In this document: positions 10,009 through 19,057 of the stretch, piece after piece | How positions within the stretch are numbered: the first letter of the stretch is position 1 | How the letters are laid out: each line of letters starts with the position of its first letter | DNA from: Ochrobactrum teleogrylli | GTDB lineage: Bacteria > Pseudomonadota > Alphaproteobacteria > Rhizobiales > Rhizobiaceae | Direction of reading: 5' to 3' | Assembly: GCF_006376685.1 (NCBI RefSeq) | Contig: NZ_VEWL01000003.1 | Span: forward strand, 62,001 to 126,000 | DNA: 64,000 bases | Notes under the pieces: generated by a model | What the model saw: the letters and a program-made list of their open reading frames with translations, nothing else | The model's database searches: none | What the model was told of the DNA's origin: nothing | Made by a program: the position numbers and the translations under genes

Positions 10009-10395
10009 GATCGGTCAGACGCGGTAAAGCTACGCTCCGGTTCTCAAAATTTGCATTTCCGCCAGCGCGGCCCGCATCCCCTGACACCGAGATCAGGCCA
10101 TTATCCAGTGTTTGCTAAAGTTTTTCAGGAAGACTCGACAGCTTATTATTTTACGTTTACGTCAATGTAAGCCTTGCGAAGAAGTGGAAACTCGACCACA
10201 TTATTCTGGAGGGAGCTGACCGGGAGGACGGGCCAGCTTGGGAGATGGGCGGATGACGTTCCGCTGGAAGACATTCCGAAAACTGTGAAATGGCTTTCGG
10301 ATGCGATGTGCACGAACAAACGATCAGAGCGCCGGTCCGGTGATGGGATCGCAGGCGCTCCAGCTGCAACGGACGGAGCGATCCGGGGAGAAAAA
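10009..10395. other. Leader region upstream of fadD
   Basis: No gene is seen in these 387 bases. A frame in phase with fadD extends back to a TTG at 10174, but the extra residues have low-complexity, shadow-like composition and no ribosome binding site. The stretch contains an AT-rich palindrome at 10151-10170 (listed separately) and a leader of about 225 bases before the fadD start. Confidence 0.5.
10151..10170. promoter_or_regulatory. Candidate fatty-acid regulator operator upstream of fadD
   Basis: The 20-mer TTACGTTTACGTCAATGTAA is an inverted repeat (TTACGTT facing AATGTAA, one mismatch) in an AT-rich setting. It contains the TTTACGT core typical of operators of LiuR-like and related regulators of fatty and branched-chain acid genes in proteobacteria. 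Assignment to a particular regulator is an inference. Confidence 0.45.
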
Positions 10396-12141
10396 ATGGC
10401 GAAAAAAGCGACAGGGCAAAGTGCATCTGCAACCGAAACCGTCATGGCGCAGCAGGCCAAGCCTGCACCCGGACAGTTGAACCGCTACTGGCTGCAATCC
10501 TATCCGGCTGGCGTTCCGCATGAGTTCGAGCTGAACCGCGCCATGTCCATTGGTGACATGATCGCCACCGCCTGCCTTCAGTTTCCCGGCAATCCTGCCT
10601 TCACCTGCATGGGCAAGGACCTGACCTTTAAAGAGCTCGACGAGAATGCGCGGGCGCTCGCCGCATTCCTGCAATCGCGCGGACTGGTCAAGGGCGACCG
10701 TGTCGCCATCATGATGCCGAATGTGCTGCAATATCCCATCGCGATCGCCGCCGTCCTGCGCGCGGGCTTCGTCGTGGTGAATGTCAATCCGCTCTATACG
10801 CCGCGCGAATTGGAACACCAGCTCAATGATTCCGGCGCCAAGGCGCTGATCGTGCTGGAGAATTTCGCTGCGACCGTTGAAAAGACCCTGCCCGCCGTCA
10901 AGCTGTCGACCATCATCGTGGCCTCCATGGGCGATATGCTGGGGCTCAAGGGCCACATCGTCAACCTGGTGGTGCGCAAGGTTAAGAAGATGGTTCCGGC
11001 CTGGAACCTTCCCGGCCATGTCAGCTTCAAGGATGCTCTGGCGCAAGGCAGGTCGAAGTCGTTCAATCCGGTTCCCGTCGAAGGTTCGGACCTCGCCTTT
11101 CTGCAATATACCGGCGGCACGACCGGCATTTCCAAGGGGGCAATGCTCACCCACAGCAATATTCTCGCCAATGTCGAGCAGATGGAACTGTGGAATGAGG
11201 TGGCCTTCCGCATCAAGGGTAGGCCGAAAGCGCTAAACTTTGTCTGCGCGCTGCCGCTCTATCACATCTTCGCGCTGACCGTGAATGCGATTTACGGCAT
11301 GAAACTTGGCGCGCGCAACATCCTGATCCCCAATCCGCGTGACATTCCGGGCTTCGTCAAGGAACTGAAGAAATATCCGTTCCATATCTTCCCCGGCCTC
11401 AACACGCTGTTCAACGGGCTGATGAACAATCCCGATTTCCAGACGCTGGATTTCAAGCCGATGATCCTGACGCTTGGCGGCGGCATGGCCGTGCAGCGCC
11501 CGGTGGCCGAACGCTGGCATGACATGACCGGTTGCCTGATCACCGAAGGCTATGGCCTGTCGGAAACCTCGCCGGTCGCCAGCGCCAACGCGCTGGACGC
11601 GACCGAATTCAGCGGCACCATCGGCCTGCCGATGCCTTCGACCGAAATTGCCATCCGCGACGATGACGGCAATGATCTTCCGCTCGGCGAAGTCGGCGAA
11701 ATCTGCGTGCGCGGCCCGCAGGTCATGAAAGGCTACTGGAACCGTCCCGACGAAACCGCCCGCGCCATCATGCCGGACGGATTTTTCCGCACCGGCGACA
11801 TGGGCTTCATGGACGAGCGCGGCTATACGAAGATTGTCGACCGCAAGAAGGACATGATCCTCGTCTCCGGCTTCAACGTCTATCCGAACGAGATCGAGGA
11901 AGTCGCAGCAGGCCATCCGAGCATTGTGGAATCAGCCGCCATCGGCGTTCCCAACGAGCATTCCGGCGAAGTGGTGAAGCTTTATGTGGTGCGCCGCGAT
12001 CCGAACCTGACGGCAGACGAGGTCAAGGCCTTCTGTGCCGAACGGCTGACCAATTACAAGCGCCCGCGCGAAATCGAGTTCCGCGAAAGCCTGCCGAAGA
12101 GCAATGTGGGTAAAATCCTGCGCCGCGAATTGCGCGACTGA
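10396..12141 (+). CDS. fadD: Long-chain fatty acid-CoA ligase
   Basis: A 581-residue adenylate-forming enzyme that activates long-chain fatty acids to acyl-CoA at the inner membrane, the entry step to beta-oxidation. Signatures visible are the ATP-binding loop YTGGTTGISKGAMLTH, the adenylation motif GYGLSETSP, the hinge-region run RTGDMGFMDERGY followed by KIVDRKKDMILVSGFNVYP (FACS signature), and the C-terminal catalytic lysine region PKSNVGKILRREL. The ATG at 10396 follows GGGGAG and yields a family-typical length. The gene is monocistronic, with its own terminator. Confidence 0.93.
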   Translation: MAKKATGQSASATETVMAQQAKPAPGQLNRYWLQSYPAGVPHEFELNRAMSIGDMIATACLQFPGNPAFTCMGKDLTFKELDENARALAAFLQSRGLVKGDRVAIMMPNVLQYPIAIAAVLRAGFVVVNVNPLYTPRELEHQLNDSGAKALIVLENFAATVEKTLPAVKLSTIIVASMGDMLGLKGHIVNLVVRKVKKMVPAWNLPGHVSFKDALAQGRSKSFNPVPVEGSDLAFLQYTGGTTGISKGAMLTHSNILANVEQMELWNEVAFRIKGRPKALNFVCALPLYHIFALTVNAIYGMKLGARNILIPNPRDIPGFVKELKKYPFHIFPGLNTLFNGLMNNPDFQTLDFKPMILTLGGGMAVQRPVAERWHDMTGCLITEGYGLSETSPVASANALDATEFSGTIGLPMPSTEIAIRDDDGNDLPLGEVGEICVRGPQVMKGYWNRPDETARAIMPDGFFRTGDMGFMDERGYTKIVDRKKDMILVSGFNVYPNEIEEVAAGHPSIVESAAIGVPNEHSGEVVKLYVVRRDPNLTADEVKAFCAERLTNYKRPREIEFRESLPKSNVGKILRRELRD

Positions 12142-12155
12142 TCGCAAAAATCAAC

Positions 12156-12187
12156 AGCCGGGGTTTTCTCCCCGGCTTTTCTCTTTA
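12156..12187 (+). terminator. Rho-independent terminator of fadD
   Basis: A perfect eight-base stem AGCCGGGG / CCCCGGCT around a TTTTCT loop, followed by TTTCTCTTT. It lies 14 bases past the fadD stop. Confidence 0.9.
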
Positions 12188-12220
12188 GAGAGGTCCCGGG
12201 TAAAATGGAATCGGGCAACC

Positions 12221-12288
12221 GCTATCTATTTGTTTTTACGCATTAACCCACGCTAAAGCGCTACGCACTTTTGCTGGAAATGCTCTAG
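12221..12288 (-). repeat. Rhizobiales-type dispersed intergenic repeat, copy 1
   Basis: Read on the minus strand the element begins CTAGAGCATTTCCAGCAAAA and runs through GTGCGTAGCGCTTTAGCG to ATGCGTAAAAACAAATAGA. I recognise this layout (GAGCAT..., AAAAGTG, CGGTTTT-like centre, ATGCGTAAA-ACAAA end) as a common non-coding repeat scattered through Brucella and rhizobial genomes. Two more divergent copies are at 41433-41489 and 44071-44122. It sits directly after the glutathione transferase gene stop. Confidence 0.65.
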
Positions 12289-12289
12289 A

Positions 12290-12925
12290 TCAGGCCGATG
12301 GCGGGGCAAGCGGCTGCACGATTTCCTGAAAAGGTGCGAGCGCCTCGCAGCGCCCGGCGAGTGTCGCCAGCGCCGGATATTTCGCGGCGTCGAAGAGATG
12401 CCCATGGGCCTCGCCAACAAACCGCAGCGCACAGGCAACCGCGATATCCGCGTGCCCGATATCGTTACCGAACCAGAACGGCGAACCGCGCGCGGAAAAG
12501 TCCTGCTCCAGAACGTCGAGCACACGCCCGATCTGTGTTTCGCACCGCTCCACCCAGACTGGTGACTGTTCCTTGCGCAAAAGCCCCTCATAGAGAAGGC
12601 TCACCGCCTTGTCGGCAAGACCCGTGGCCAGCGCGCAAATCTTTAACGCCTGACGCCGTTCAATGCCGTGACCAGCGATCAGCGGTTTTCCCGCCTCGGC
12701 AATCTCATCGAGATAATCGAGTATTGCCGCACTTTCGATCAGCACATCGCCATCGTCGAGCAACAAGGTCGGCACACGGCTGAGCGGATTATAATCCGCC
12801 AGTCGGTCACGGTCGCCAAATGTAGACCACGGCCAATGCTCGAATGGCAGGCCATACAGGCGCATGGCGATTGCAACACGTCGGACGAAGGGTGAATCAT
12901 ATTGGCCGATAAGGATCATGGACAT
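12290..12925 (-). CDS. Glutathione S-transferase family protein
   Basis: A 211-residue cytosolic glutathione transferase. The thioredoxin-like domain occupies about residues 1-80: the start ILIGQYDSPFVRRVAIAM, the cis-proline loop RVPTLLLDDGDVLIESAAI (glutathione gamma-glutamyl contact E-S), and DYLDE. The alpha-helical C-terminal domain contains the N-capping style motif GNDIGHADIAVACALRF. The usual catalytic Ser/Cys/Tyr position falls in YDSPF. Substrate is unknown. A second ATG two codons downstream is an equally good start. It stands alone between the fadD terminator and the HAD gene. Confidence 0.85.
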   Translation of the reverse strand: MSMILIGQYDSPFVRRVAIAMRLYGLPFEHWPWSTFGDRDRLADYNPLSRVPTLLLDDGDVLIESAAILDYLDEIAEAGKPLIAGHGIERRQALKICALATGLADKAVSLLYEGLLRKEQSPVWVERCETQIGRVLDVLEQDFSARGSPFWFGNDIGHADIAVACALRFVGEAHGHLFDAAKYPALATLAGRCEALAPFQEIVQPLAPPSA

Positions 12926-13030
12926 AAGCTCGGATGAGGTTGTAATCCGGCCATGCTACCGCAGGACCCCGCTTCCGCAAGGGTCACTGCGATGAATTCT
13001 TCTGAACGAAAGATCAGAAAATGGAAAGCT

Positions 13031-13780
13031 TTACGGTGTGGCTTTCAGCAGTTGCGGCAGACCGGCAATGGACTGAAGCACCACATCGGCATGCGGTTCA
13101 AGCGCGTCACGCGGGCTGTTGCCCGACAGGACGCCGATGGCCAGTCCTGCATCCGCCGCATGCGCTGTTTCGAGGTCATGCAGATTATCGCCTACCATGG
13201 CGATTTCACGCGGCTGAAGCCCAAGCTTCTCTGCGAAATGCAGCAATGGATCGGGAAAGGGTTTTGGGCGCGCTGCCGTGTCATAGCCGATGATCACGTC
13301 AAAGAAGCCCTCGATGCCGAGCGCCCTGGCCGTCGCATGGGCGCCCGCCTCGGAATCATTCGTCGCAATGCCAAGCCGATAGCCCAAGGCGCGCAGCGCT
13401 TCCAGCGTTTCGCGCAGGCCTTCGATGGCGACCGCCGAACGCGCGCCCTCCGCCACCGCATAGCGGTCATATTCGCCGATCAGGCTGCGCCGGTCAGCGT
13501 CGTCCAGTTCCGGATGCCAGAGCGAGACGATGTCTTCCACCGTTCCCGCAGCAATCACCGAATTGGCGCGAAAACGCTTTGCCGTCCAGTCATAGCCACC
13601 GGCATCAAGCAGGGAGCGCGCATGCGGCTCGTCGCCCTTTCCCAAACGCTGGGCAGAACGCTGCGCCAGTGTCCACGAAACCGAAAACCATGTGCGGTCG
13701 AAATCGATCAGCGTGCCGTCCTTATCGAAAAGAACGGCACGGATGTTTTTCAGGCGGTCGGCAAAGGGCGTCGCACTCAT
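13031..13780 (-). CDS. HAD-family phosphatase (phosphoglycolate phosphatase-like)
   Basis: A 249-residue haloacid dehalogenase superfamily hydrolase. Motif I is FDKDGTLIDF (about 18-27, nucleophile Asp and acid Asp), motif II is the GIATNDSE region, and motifs III/IV are KPFPDPLLHF and AMVGDNLHDLETAHAAD. The cap is helical, as in Gph/PGP-like enzymes. It begins with an ATGA overlap on the upstream deacylase gene, so the two are translationally coupled. The substrate is unknown. Phosphoglycolate is one possibility, or a phosphorylated compound linked to the deacylase reaction. Confidence 0.82.
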   Translation of the reverse strand: MSATPFADRLKNIRAVLFDKDGTLIDFDRTWFSVSWTLAQRSAQRLGKGDEPHARSLLDAGGYDWTAKRFRANSVIAAGTVEDIVSLWHPELDDADRRSLIGEYDRYAVAEGARSAVAIEGLRETLEALRALGYRLGIATNDSEAGAHATARALGIEGFFDVIIGYDTAARPKPFPDPLLHFAEKLGLQPREIAMVGDNLHDLETAHAADAGLAIGVLSGNSPRDALEPHADVVLQSIAGLPQLLKATP

Positions 13781-14838
13781 GCTTCGAGTGCGCCCGCACG
13801 CTTCTTGACGGAAGACGGCTTGGCACCGAGCAGTTTCAGGAGATCGTCGCCACGGCGCACATAACGCAGCGAGCGGCGCGTCAGGATGCGACCGGCCTGC
13901 GGCGCGGTCATGACGATGTCGTGTTCCGGTTCGCCCGGCACGGTGACAATCGTGACGAGCTTCGCGCCTGCTTCCACCTGATCGCCCGGCTCGACATGGA
14001 AGAACACCATGCCGCCTTGCGGTGCGCGGATCATTTCCACATTCGAGAGCGGCGATACGATGCCCTTATAGTCGAGGTCGAGCTTGACGCTCTCGTCACG
14101 GATGACACCGCGATGCACGAGGAACTTATAAAGGCCTTCCGCATCGCCCTTGCCCATATCAGCATAAACATCGGTCAGGCCGCGGAATTCCACCGTGGTC
14201 ACGGCGCGGCGCTTCATATCGCGCTTGTCTTTCGGCAGTTGCAGAACGGGATGCGCGCAGGCTTCCTCGAAGGCGGCATCCGCCGTCGTGTCCCATGCAA
14301 GAATCGCTGTGGAATTGAGCGCGACCGCCAGATCCTTCATGTCCTCCACGAATTCCTCCGCGATATAGACATAATTTTCGCTCTCGTCGTCGCAATGCAG
14401 GTCAAGCACGATATCGTTCGGCAATGCGAGCTTGAGAAGCGTCGCCTTGAGGCGCTTGGCCAAAGCTTCCGGCGCATCGGGACCGGGCAGTTCCGAGGTA
14501 TCGAAATCCGGCAGCAGCGGGAATGCGCGATTGAAGTTCACCGCCGAGAACATCTCGAAACGGCCCTGATGCTGATAGGCCAGCCACTGGTTGGAACCCA
14601 CCGGATTGGCCTGTGGCACCACGGTGATGTTGCCCAGAATGCGGCCTTCGTCGCCAGCCTTTTTCAGCATCGGGATGAGAAAATGAAGTGCGGCCTGACC
14701 CGGCAGCTCCGAACCATGCAGCGAGGATTGCAGATAGGCTGTCGGCGCATCGCCACCCTTGCCTGCAAAGCGCAGCACACGCAGTTCGATGGCATTGCCC
14801 GGTACGTCGCCCGCAAATTCGATGATCTCAGTCTTCAT
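13777..14838 (-). CDS. Zinc-dependent deacylase (succinylglutamate desuccinylase/aspartoacylase family)
   Basis: A 353-residue M14-like amidohydrolase of the AstE/AspA superfamily. Zinc ligands are visible in HGSE (His41, Glu44) and DLHCDD (His148). The C-terminal half ends in a barrel-sandwich domain (QGGMVFFHVEPGDQVEAGAKL). Relatives remove acyl groups from amino acids or, in the ectoine pathway (DoeB), from N-acetyl-diaminobutyrate, but no ectoine genes lie nearby. The ATG at 14838 was chosen because conserved sequence starts there; an in-frame ATG at 14850 also exists. It is coupled by four-base overlap to the HAD phosphatase gene. Confidence 0.8.
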   Translation of the reverse strand: MKTEIIEFAGDVPGNAIELRVLRFAGKGGDAPTAYLQSSLHGSELPGQAALHFLIPMLKKAGDEGRILGNITVVPQANPVGSNQWLAYQHQGRFEMFSAVNFNRAFPLLPDFDTSELPGPDAPEALAKRLKATLLKLALPNDIVLDLHCDDESENYVYIAEEFVEDMKDLAVALNSTAILAWDTTADAAFEEACAHPVLQLPKDKRDMKRRAVTTVEFRGLTDVYADMGKGDAEGLYKFLVHRGVIRDESVKLDLDYKGIVSPLSNVEMIRAPQGGMVFFHVEPGDQVEAGAKLVTIVTVPGEPEHDIVMTAPQAGRILTRRSLRYVRRGDDLLKLLGAKPSSVKKRAGALEA

Positions 14839-14869
14839 TTCACATCCCATTTCATTTTCATACGAATGA

Positions 14870-14897
14870 AGCCGGGTCTGGTACAACAAACCCGGCT
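14870..14897 (-). terminator. Possible terminator after pgi
   Basis: A perfect eight-base stem AGCCGGGT / ACCCGGCT with a 12-base loop lies in the 91-base gap between pgi and the deacylase gene, both minus strand. On that strand only TTCATT follows, so termination may be weak, or the hairpin may instead shield the 3' end. Confidence 0.45.
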
Positions 14898-14929
14898 CCA
14901 CATCATTTCTATTACGCAGGATTATGCCG

Positions 14930-16579
14930 TCAAGCTTTGCGTCGTGCGTGCAGATGCGCGACAAGACCTTGCGTGGAGGCGTCGCGGGTGCCTGCCGTCT
15001 CCTTGCCGGAAACCACCGGCAGCAATTCGGTGGCCAGTTCCTTGCCGAGTTCCACGCCCCACTGATCGAAGGCATTGATGCCGAAAATCTGCGCTTCCAC
15101 GAACACACGGTGTTCATAAAGCGCGACGAGGCGACCCAGCGCATAAGGATCGAGCTTGTCGTGCACCAGCGTCAGCGACGGGCGGTTACCGGAGAAAACA
15201 CGGTGCGGCGCGATCCGCTCAACTTCACTTTCCGGCAGCTTCTTCGCCTGCAACTGGGCGCGGGCTTCATCGAGCGTGCGACCCTTCATAAGTGCTTCCG
15301 ACTGCGCAAGGCAGTTGGCCAAAAGCATTTCATGCTGATGATCGAGTTCCGGTTCGTGCCCCTTGGCGGCCACGATGAATTCCAGCGGGATCGTATCGGT
15401 GCCCTGATGCAGAAGCTGGAAGAAAGCGTGCTGGCCGTTGGTGCCGGGCTCGCCCCAGACAACCGGACCGGTCGGGCCGGAAACCGGCTTGCCGTCCACA
15501 GTCACACTCTTGCCGTTCGATTCCATGTCGAGCTGCTGGAAATAGGCCGCAAGGCGCGAAAGGCGCTGATCGTAGGGGATGATCGCGCGGCTGCCATAGC
15601 CGCAAATCGCCCGGTGCCAGTAGCCGATCAGGCCGAGCCACAGGGGCAGGTTCTTGTCCATCGGCGCATCGCGGAAATGCACATCCATGGCATGGGCACC
15701 GGCGAGGAACTTGCGGAAATTTTCGGGACCGACAGCGATCATCACCGGCAGACCAATCGCCGACCATACCGAATAGCGACCGCCGACCCAGTCCCAGAAA
15801 CCGAAGACGCGCTCTTCGGCAATGCCGAAGGCCGCAACCTTGTCGAGCGCCGTCGACACGGCAGCGAAATGCGCGCCGACCGCCGCCTCGCCCAGCGCAT
15901 CGGCTATCCATTTGCGCGCCGTCTGCGCATTGGTCATGGTTTCGATGGTGGTGAAGGTCTTCGAGGCGATGATGATCAGCGTCGTCGCCGGATCGAGCGG
16001 AGCCAGCGTGTCGGCAATATGTGCGCCATCGATGTTGGACACGAAATGCGCGCGCGGACCATCGTGATAAGGCGCCAGCGCCAGCGTCGCCATGACCGGG
16101 CCGAGATCGGAACCGCCAATGCCGATATTGACGATATCGGTGATCTTCTTGCCCGTCGAACCCTTTAGCGCGCCGGAACGGATGCCGTCAGCAAAGGCCG
16201 CCATGCGATCCAGAACCTGCTTCACATCCGGCAGCACATTGTGGCCGTCAACGAGCACTTCCTTCGACGATGTGTCGCGCAAGGCCACATGCAGCACGGC
16301 GCGGTCTTCGGTATTGTTGATATGTTCGCCTGCGAACATGGCAGCGCGGCGGCCTTCCACGTCTGCGGCCAGCGCCAGCTCTTTCAGAAGCCCAATGGTC
16401 TCGTCATTGACACGACATTTCGACCAGTCGAACAAGAGATCGTCCAGCGACAGCGAATAACGCTCGAACCGGCCCGGATCGGATTGAAATGCCGCGCGCA
16501 TGTCGTGCGGGGCTTTCTCCGTCCAGTGCTTTTTCAGCTTAGCGACCGTTGCTTCAAGCTTCGTCGCGTCTCTTGCCAT
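14930..16579 (-). CDS. pgi: Glucose-6-phosphate isomerase
   Basis: A 549-residue phosphoglucose isomerase interconverting glucose-6-phosphate and fructose-6-phosphate in the cytoplasm. Conserved segments are the substrate-binding stretch [13 protein letters not shown], the phosphate-binding [12 protein letters not shown], the signature [13 protein letters not shown], the catalytic-glutamate region [19 protein letters not shown], and near the C-terminus the lysine region [13 protein letters not shown]. Length is normal for the bacterial long form. It is monocistronic or the first gene of a transcript partly read into the deacylase gene. Confidence 0.97.
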   Translation of the reverse strand: MARDATKLEATVAKLKKHWTEKAPHDMRAAFQSDPGRFERYSLSLDDLLFDWSKCRVNDETIGLLKELALAADVEGRRAAMFAGEHINNTEDRAVLHVALRDTSSKEVLVDGHNVLPDVKQVLDRMAAFADGIRSGALKGSTGKKITDIVNIGIGGSDLGPVMATLALAPYHDGPRAHFVSNIDGAHIADTLAPLDPATTLIIIASKTFTTIETMTNAQTARKWIADALGEAAVGAHFAAVSTALDKVAAFGIAEERVFGFWDWVGGRYSVWSAIGLPVMIAVGPENFRKFLAGAHAMDVHFRDAPMDKNLPLWLGLIGYWHRAICGYGSRAIIPYDQRLSRLAAYFQQLDMESNGKSVTVDGKPVSGPTGPVVWGEPGTNGQHAFFQLLHQGTDTIPLEFIVAAKGHEPELDHQHEMLLANCLAQSEALMKGRTLDEARAQLQAKKLPESEVERIAPHRVFSGNRPSLTLVHDKLDPYALGRLVALYEHRVFVEAQIFGINAFDQWGVELGKELATELLPVVSGKETAGTRDASTQGLVAHLHARRKA

Positions 16580-16737
16580 GATGCTACTCCCGAATCAAAT
16601 CGATTTAATTCCGCATATTAGGGCAGTTTAAGAAAGTTTGTGGCAATTAAATCACCGAAACTTCCTATTTGGATAGATTGCCATATACATCTTATCAATC
16701 AAATTACATTGATAGCAGCACGCGTTTGGAGCAAAGC

Positions 16738-17196
16738 ATGGACCTGACAGGTGAAGAACGCATAGCAGCGCCAAGACAGGCGGTTTGGGATGCGCTGAAC
16801 GACATCGAGACGCTGAAAGACTGCATTCCCGGCTGCGAGGATATCGAGCGTCTGTCGCCAACCGAAATCCGCGCCGCGCTGAAAGTCAATCTCGGCATTA
16901 TCAAGGTCCGGTTCCATGGCGTGCTGGAACTGTCCAACATGAACCCGCCCGCCTCCTATACGATCTCCGGCCATGGCGAGGGCTCCATCGCCGGTTTCGC
17001 GCATGGCGTTACCGATGTGGCCTTGCAGGAAGACGGCGACGAAACCATCCTGTCTTACGCCATTCGCGGCGATGCGGGCGGCAAGATTGCCCAGCTCGGC
17101 ACCAAGCTGCTCGGCTCGGTCGCGCGCAAGGTCGCCGACCGCTTCTTCGCCAATATTGCCGAAGCTGCATCCGAAGCCTCTGCGAAAACAGCATAA
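16738..17196 (+). CDS. CoxG-like SRPBCC-fold protein
   Basis: A 152-residue protein of the carbon-monoxide-dehydrogenase subunit G family (START/SRPBCC fold). Typical features are the start GEERIAAPRQAVWDALND, the IPGCE motif, and the run YTISGHGEGSIAGFAHG followed near the end by LGTKLLGSVARKVADRFF. Family members help recruit or mature molybdenum hydroxylases at the membrane, or bind hydrophobic ligands. No CoxMSL or other molybdoenzyme genes are nearby, so its role here is open. The ATG at 16738 begins the conserved domain. An upstream in-frame start at 16669 would add unconserved residues. Confidence 0.8.
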   Translation: MDLTGEERIAAPRQAVWDALNDIETLKDCIPGCEDIERLSPTEIRAALKVNLGIIKVRFHGVLELSNMNPPASYTISGHGEGSIAGFAHGVTDVALQEDGDETILSYAIRGDAGGKIAQLGTKLLGSVARKVADRFFANIAEAASEASAKTA

Positions 17197-17267
17197 TTTC
17201 AAACCATGGTTTCGTCCTAAAATGCGGTGCTTCGCGCCGCCTATTTCTTGACGTCTGGATTCATAAA

Positions 17268-17283
17268 TTGACCAGATGATAAA
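17268..17283. promoter_or_regulatory. Candidate RutR operator upstream of preT
   Basis: TTGACCAGATGATAAA has a perfect left half of the RutR box (TTGACCA-nn-TGGTCAA in E. coli), and the right half matches at five of seven positions. It lies 237 bases before the preT start, in an otherwise gene-free gap of 324 bases (17197-17520) in which I see no other feature. A better copy is found beside rutR at 21541-21556. Confidence 0.5.
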
Positions 17284-17520
17284 AAATTTGACCTTCCGAG
17301 AAAATCTGTCATCCTACCCATAACCGGAGCAAGCGACATCAAGATCGCCGCCTGGACATGAGCGGCATTGCGCAAAGGGAACCCGCATGTCGCATGGAGC
17401 ACCAAGGCGTCCGCAAGGGCGCACAAAGGTCGCTCCGAAGCATTTCTACGCATCGTGATTTCCAAAGGTCGATCCGGACTTTTGGGCCAATACTGTAGAT
17501 AAAAATGGGAGATGCGATCC

Positions 17521-19044
17521 ATGAATCCTTCCACGAGGGGATCCGCAGGCAGTTCATCCATTGATGCAGAAACGGGCCACACGCCTGACATTCACGGCGC
17601 GCGCCTTGCCGCCGGTGAATATGCGCATGTGTTCGACGATCTGCATCCGCCGCTGACGCGGCACGAAGCCATTGTCGAATCCGACCGCTGCTATTTCTGC
17701 TATGACGCGCCCTGCATGAATGCCTGCCCGACGGGCATCGACATTCCGCTGTTCATCCGGCAGATCAATGCGGGCAATCCGGTCGGTGCGGCCAAGACAA
17801 TCCTGAGCGAAAACATTCTGGGCGGCATGTGCGCCCGCGTCTGCCCGACGGAGACGCTCTGCGAAGAAGTCTGCGTGCGCGAAACGGCAGAGGGCAAGCC
17901 GGTCAAGATCGGCAATCTGCAACGCTATGCCACCGATGTTCTGATGGCCGAAGGCAAGCAGCCCTTCAAGCGTGGAGCGGAAACCGGCAAGCATATTGCC
18001 GTGGTGGGCGCTGGTCCCGCCGGTCTTTCGGCAGCGCATCGTCTGGCCATGAAGGGCCATCAGGTCACTATCTTCGAAGCCCGCCCGAAAGGCGGCGGTC
18101 TCAACGAATACGGTATCGCCGCTTACAAGACGGTGAATAATTTCGCCCAGCGCGAACTGGAATTCGTGCTGGCGATCGGCGGCATCGCGATCGAATACAA
18201 CCAGACGCTCGGTCAGGACATCACCATCGAGGCGCTGAAAGCCGGTCATGATGCGGTGTTCCTCGGTATGGGCCTGCCGGGCGTGAACGGTCTCGACCTT
18301 CCGGGCGAAGATGCGCCCAATGTGCTCGACGCGGTCGATTACATCGCCAATCTGCGTCAGGCCAAGGACCTCTCCGCCCTCCCCGTCGGGCGCAATGTGG
18401 TCGTCATCGGCGGCGGCATGACGGCCATCGACGTCGCCATCCAGACCAGGAAGCTCGGCGCGGAAAATGTTACCGTCGTCTATCGGCGCGGTCAGGAAAG
18501 CATGAATGCCAGCGCCTACGAGCAGGAACTGGCGCAGATCCATGGCGTCGTCATCCGGCACTGGCTGCAACCGCATGCGCTGGAACGCAGCGGCGACGGC
18601 ACCGTCCATGCCGTGACCTTTGAATATACCGGCAATCAGGACGGCAAGCTGGTCGGCATGGGCGAATATTTGACGCTCGAAGCTGATCAGGTCTTCAAGG
18701 CTATCGGCCAGACATTCGATCCAGAACCGCTGCGCGGCTCCGGTATCGGCATGGCCAAGGGCCGGATCAGCGCAGATGCGGAAGGCCGAACCACGGTTGA
18801 AGGCATATGGGCGGGGGGCGACTGCGTTGCAGGCGGCAAGGACCTGACGGTCGCATCGGTCGAGGCGGGCAAGATTGCCGCTGAATCGATCCATGCCACG
18901 CTGACGCGGCGTCCGCAGGCCGTGGAAGGCTTTGCGGAAGCCGTGCTTTCCGGCGGCGCGCACCACACGACTGCTCCCTCGCGGGACCGCAACGTCCCAT
19001 CCGATCATTGGGCAACGACCCAGCTTGGCAACGAGCAAGGCTGA
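17521..19044 (+). CDS. preT: NAD-dependent dihydropyrimidine dehydrogenase, subunit PreT
   Basis: A 507-residue flavoprotein subunit which with PreA reduces uracil and thymine to their 5,6-dihydro forms, first step of reductive pyrimidine breakdown. The N-terminal iron-sulfur region holds CYFCYDAPCMNACPTGID and CARVCPTETLCEEVC. FAD binding is at VVGAGPAGLSAAHRLA and NADH binding at VVIGGGMTAIDVAIQTRKLG, with the terminal GGDCVAGGKDLTVASVEAGK motif. The ATG at 17521 is preferred over one nine bases earlier because GGGAG lies eight bases before it. preA follows after 13 bases. A possible RutR box lies upstream. Confidence 0.93.
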   Translation: MNPSTRGSAGSSSIDAETGHTPDIHGARLAAGEYAHVFDDLHPPLTRHEAIVESDRCYFCYDAPCMNACPTGIDIPLFIRQINAGNPVGAAKTILSENILGGMCARVCPTETLCEEVCVRETAEGKPVKIGNLQRYATDVLMAEGKQPFKRGAETGKHIAVVGAGPAGLSAAHRLAMKGHQVTIFEARPKGGGLNEYGIAAYKTVNNFAQRELEFVLAIGGIAIEYNQTLGQDITIEALKAGHDAVFLGMGLPGVNGLDLPGEDAPNVLDAVDYIANLRQAKDLSALPVGRNVVVIGGGMTAIDVAIQTRKLGAENVTVVYRRGQESMNASAYEQELAQIHGVVIRHWLQPHALERSGDGTVHAVTFEYTGNQDGKLVGMGEYLTLEADQVFKAIGQTFDPEPLRGSGIGMAKGRISADAEGRTTVEGIWAGGDCVAGGKDLTVASVEAGKIAAESIHATLTRRPQAVEGFAEAVLSGGAHHTTAPSRDRNVPSDHWATTQLGNEQG

Positions 19045-19057
19045 GGAGGTTCAGGAC

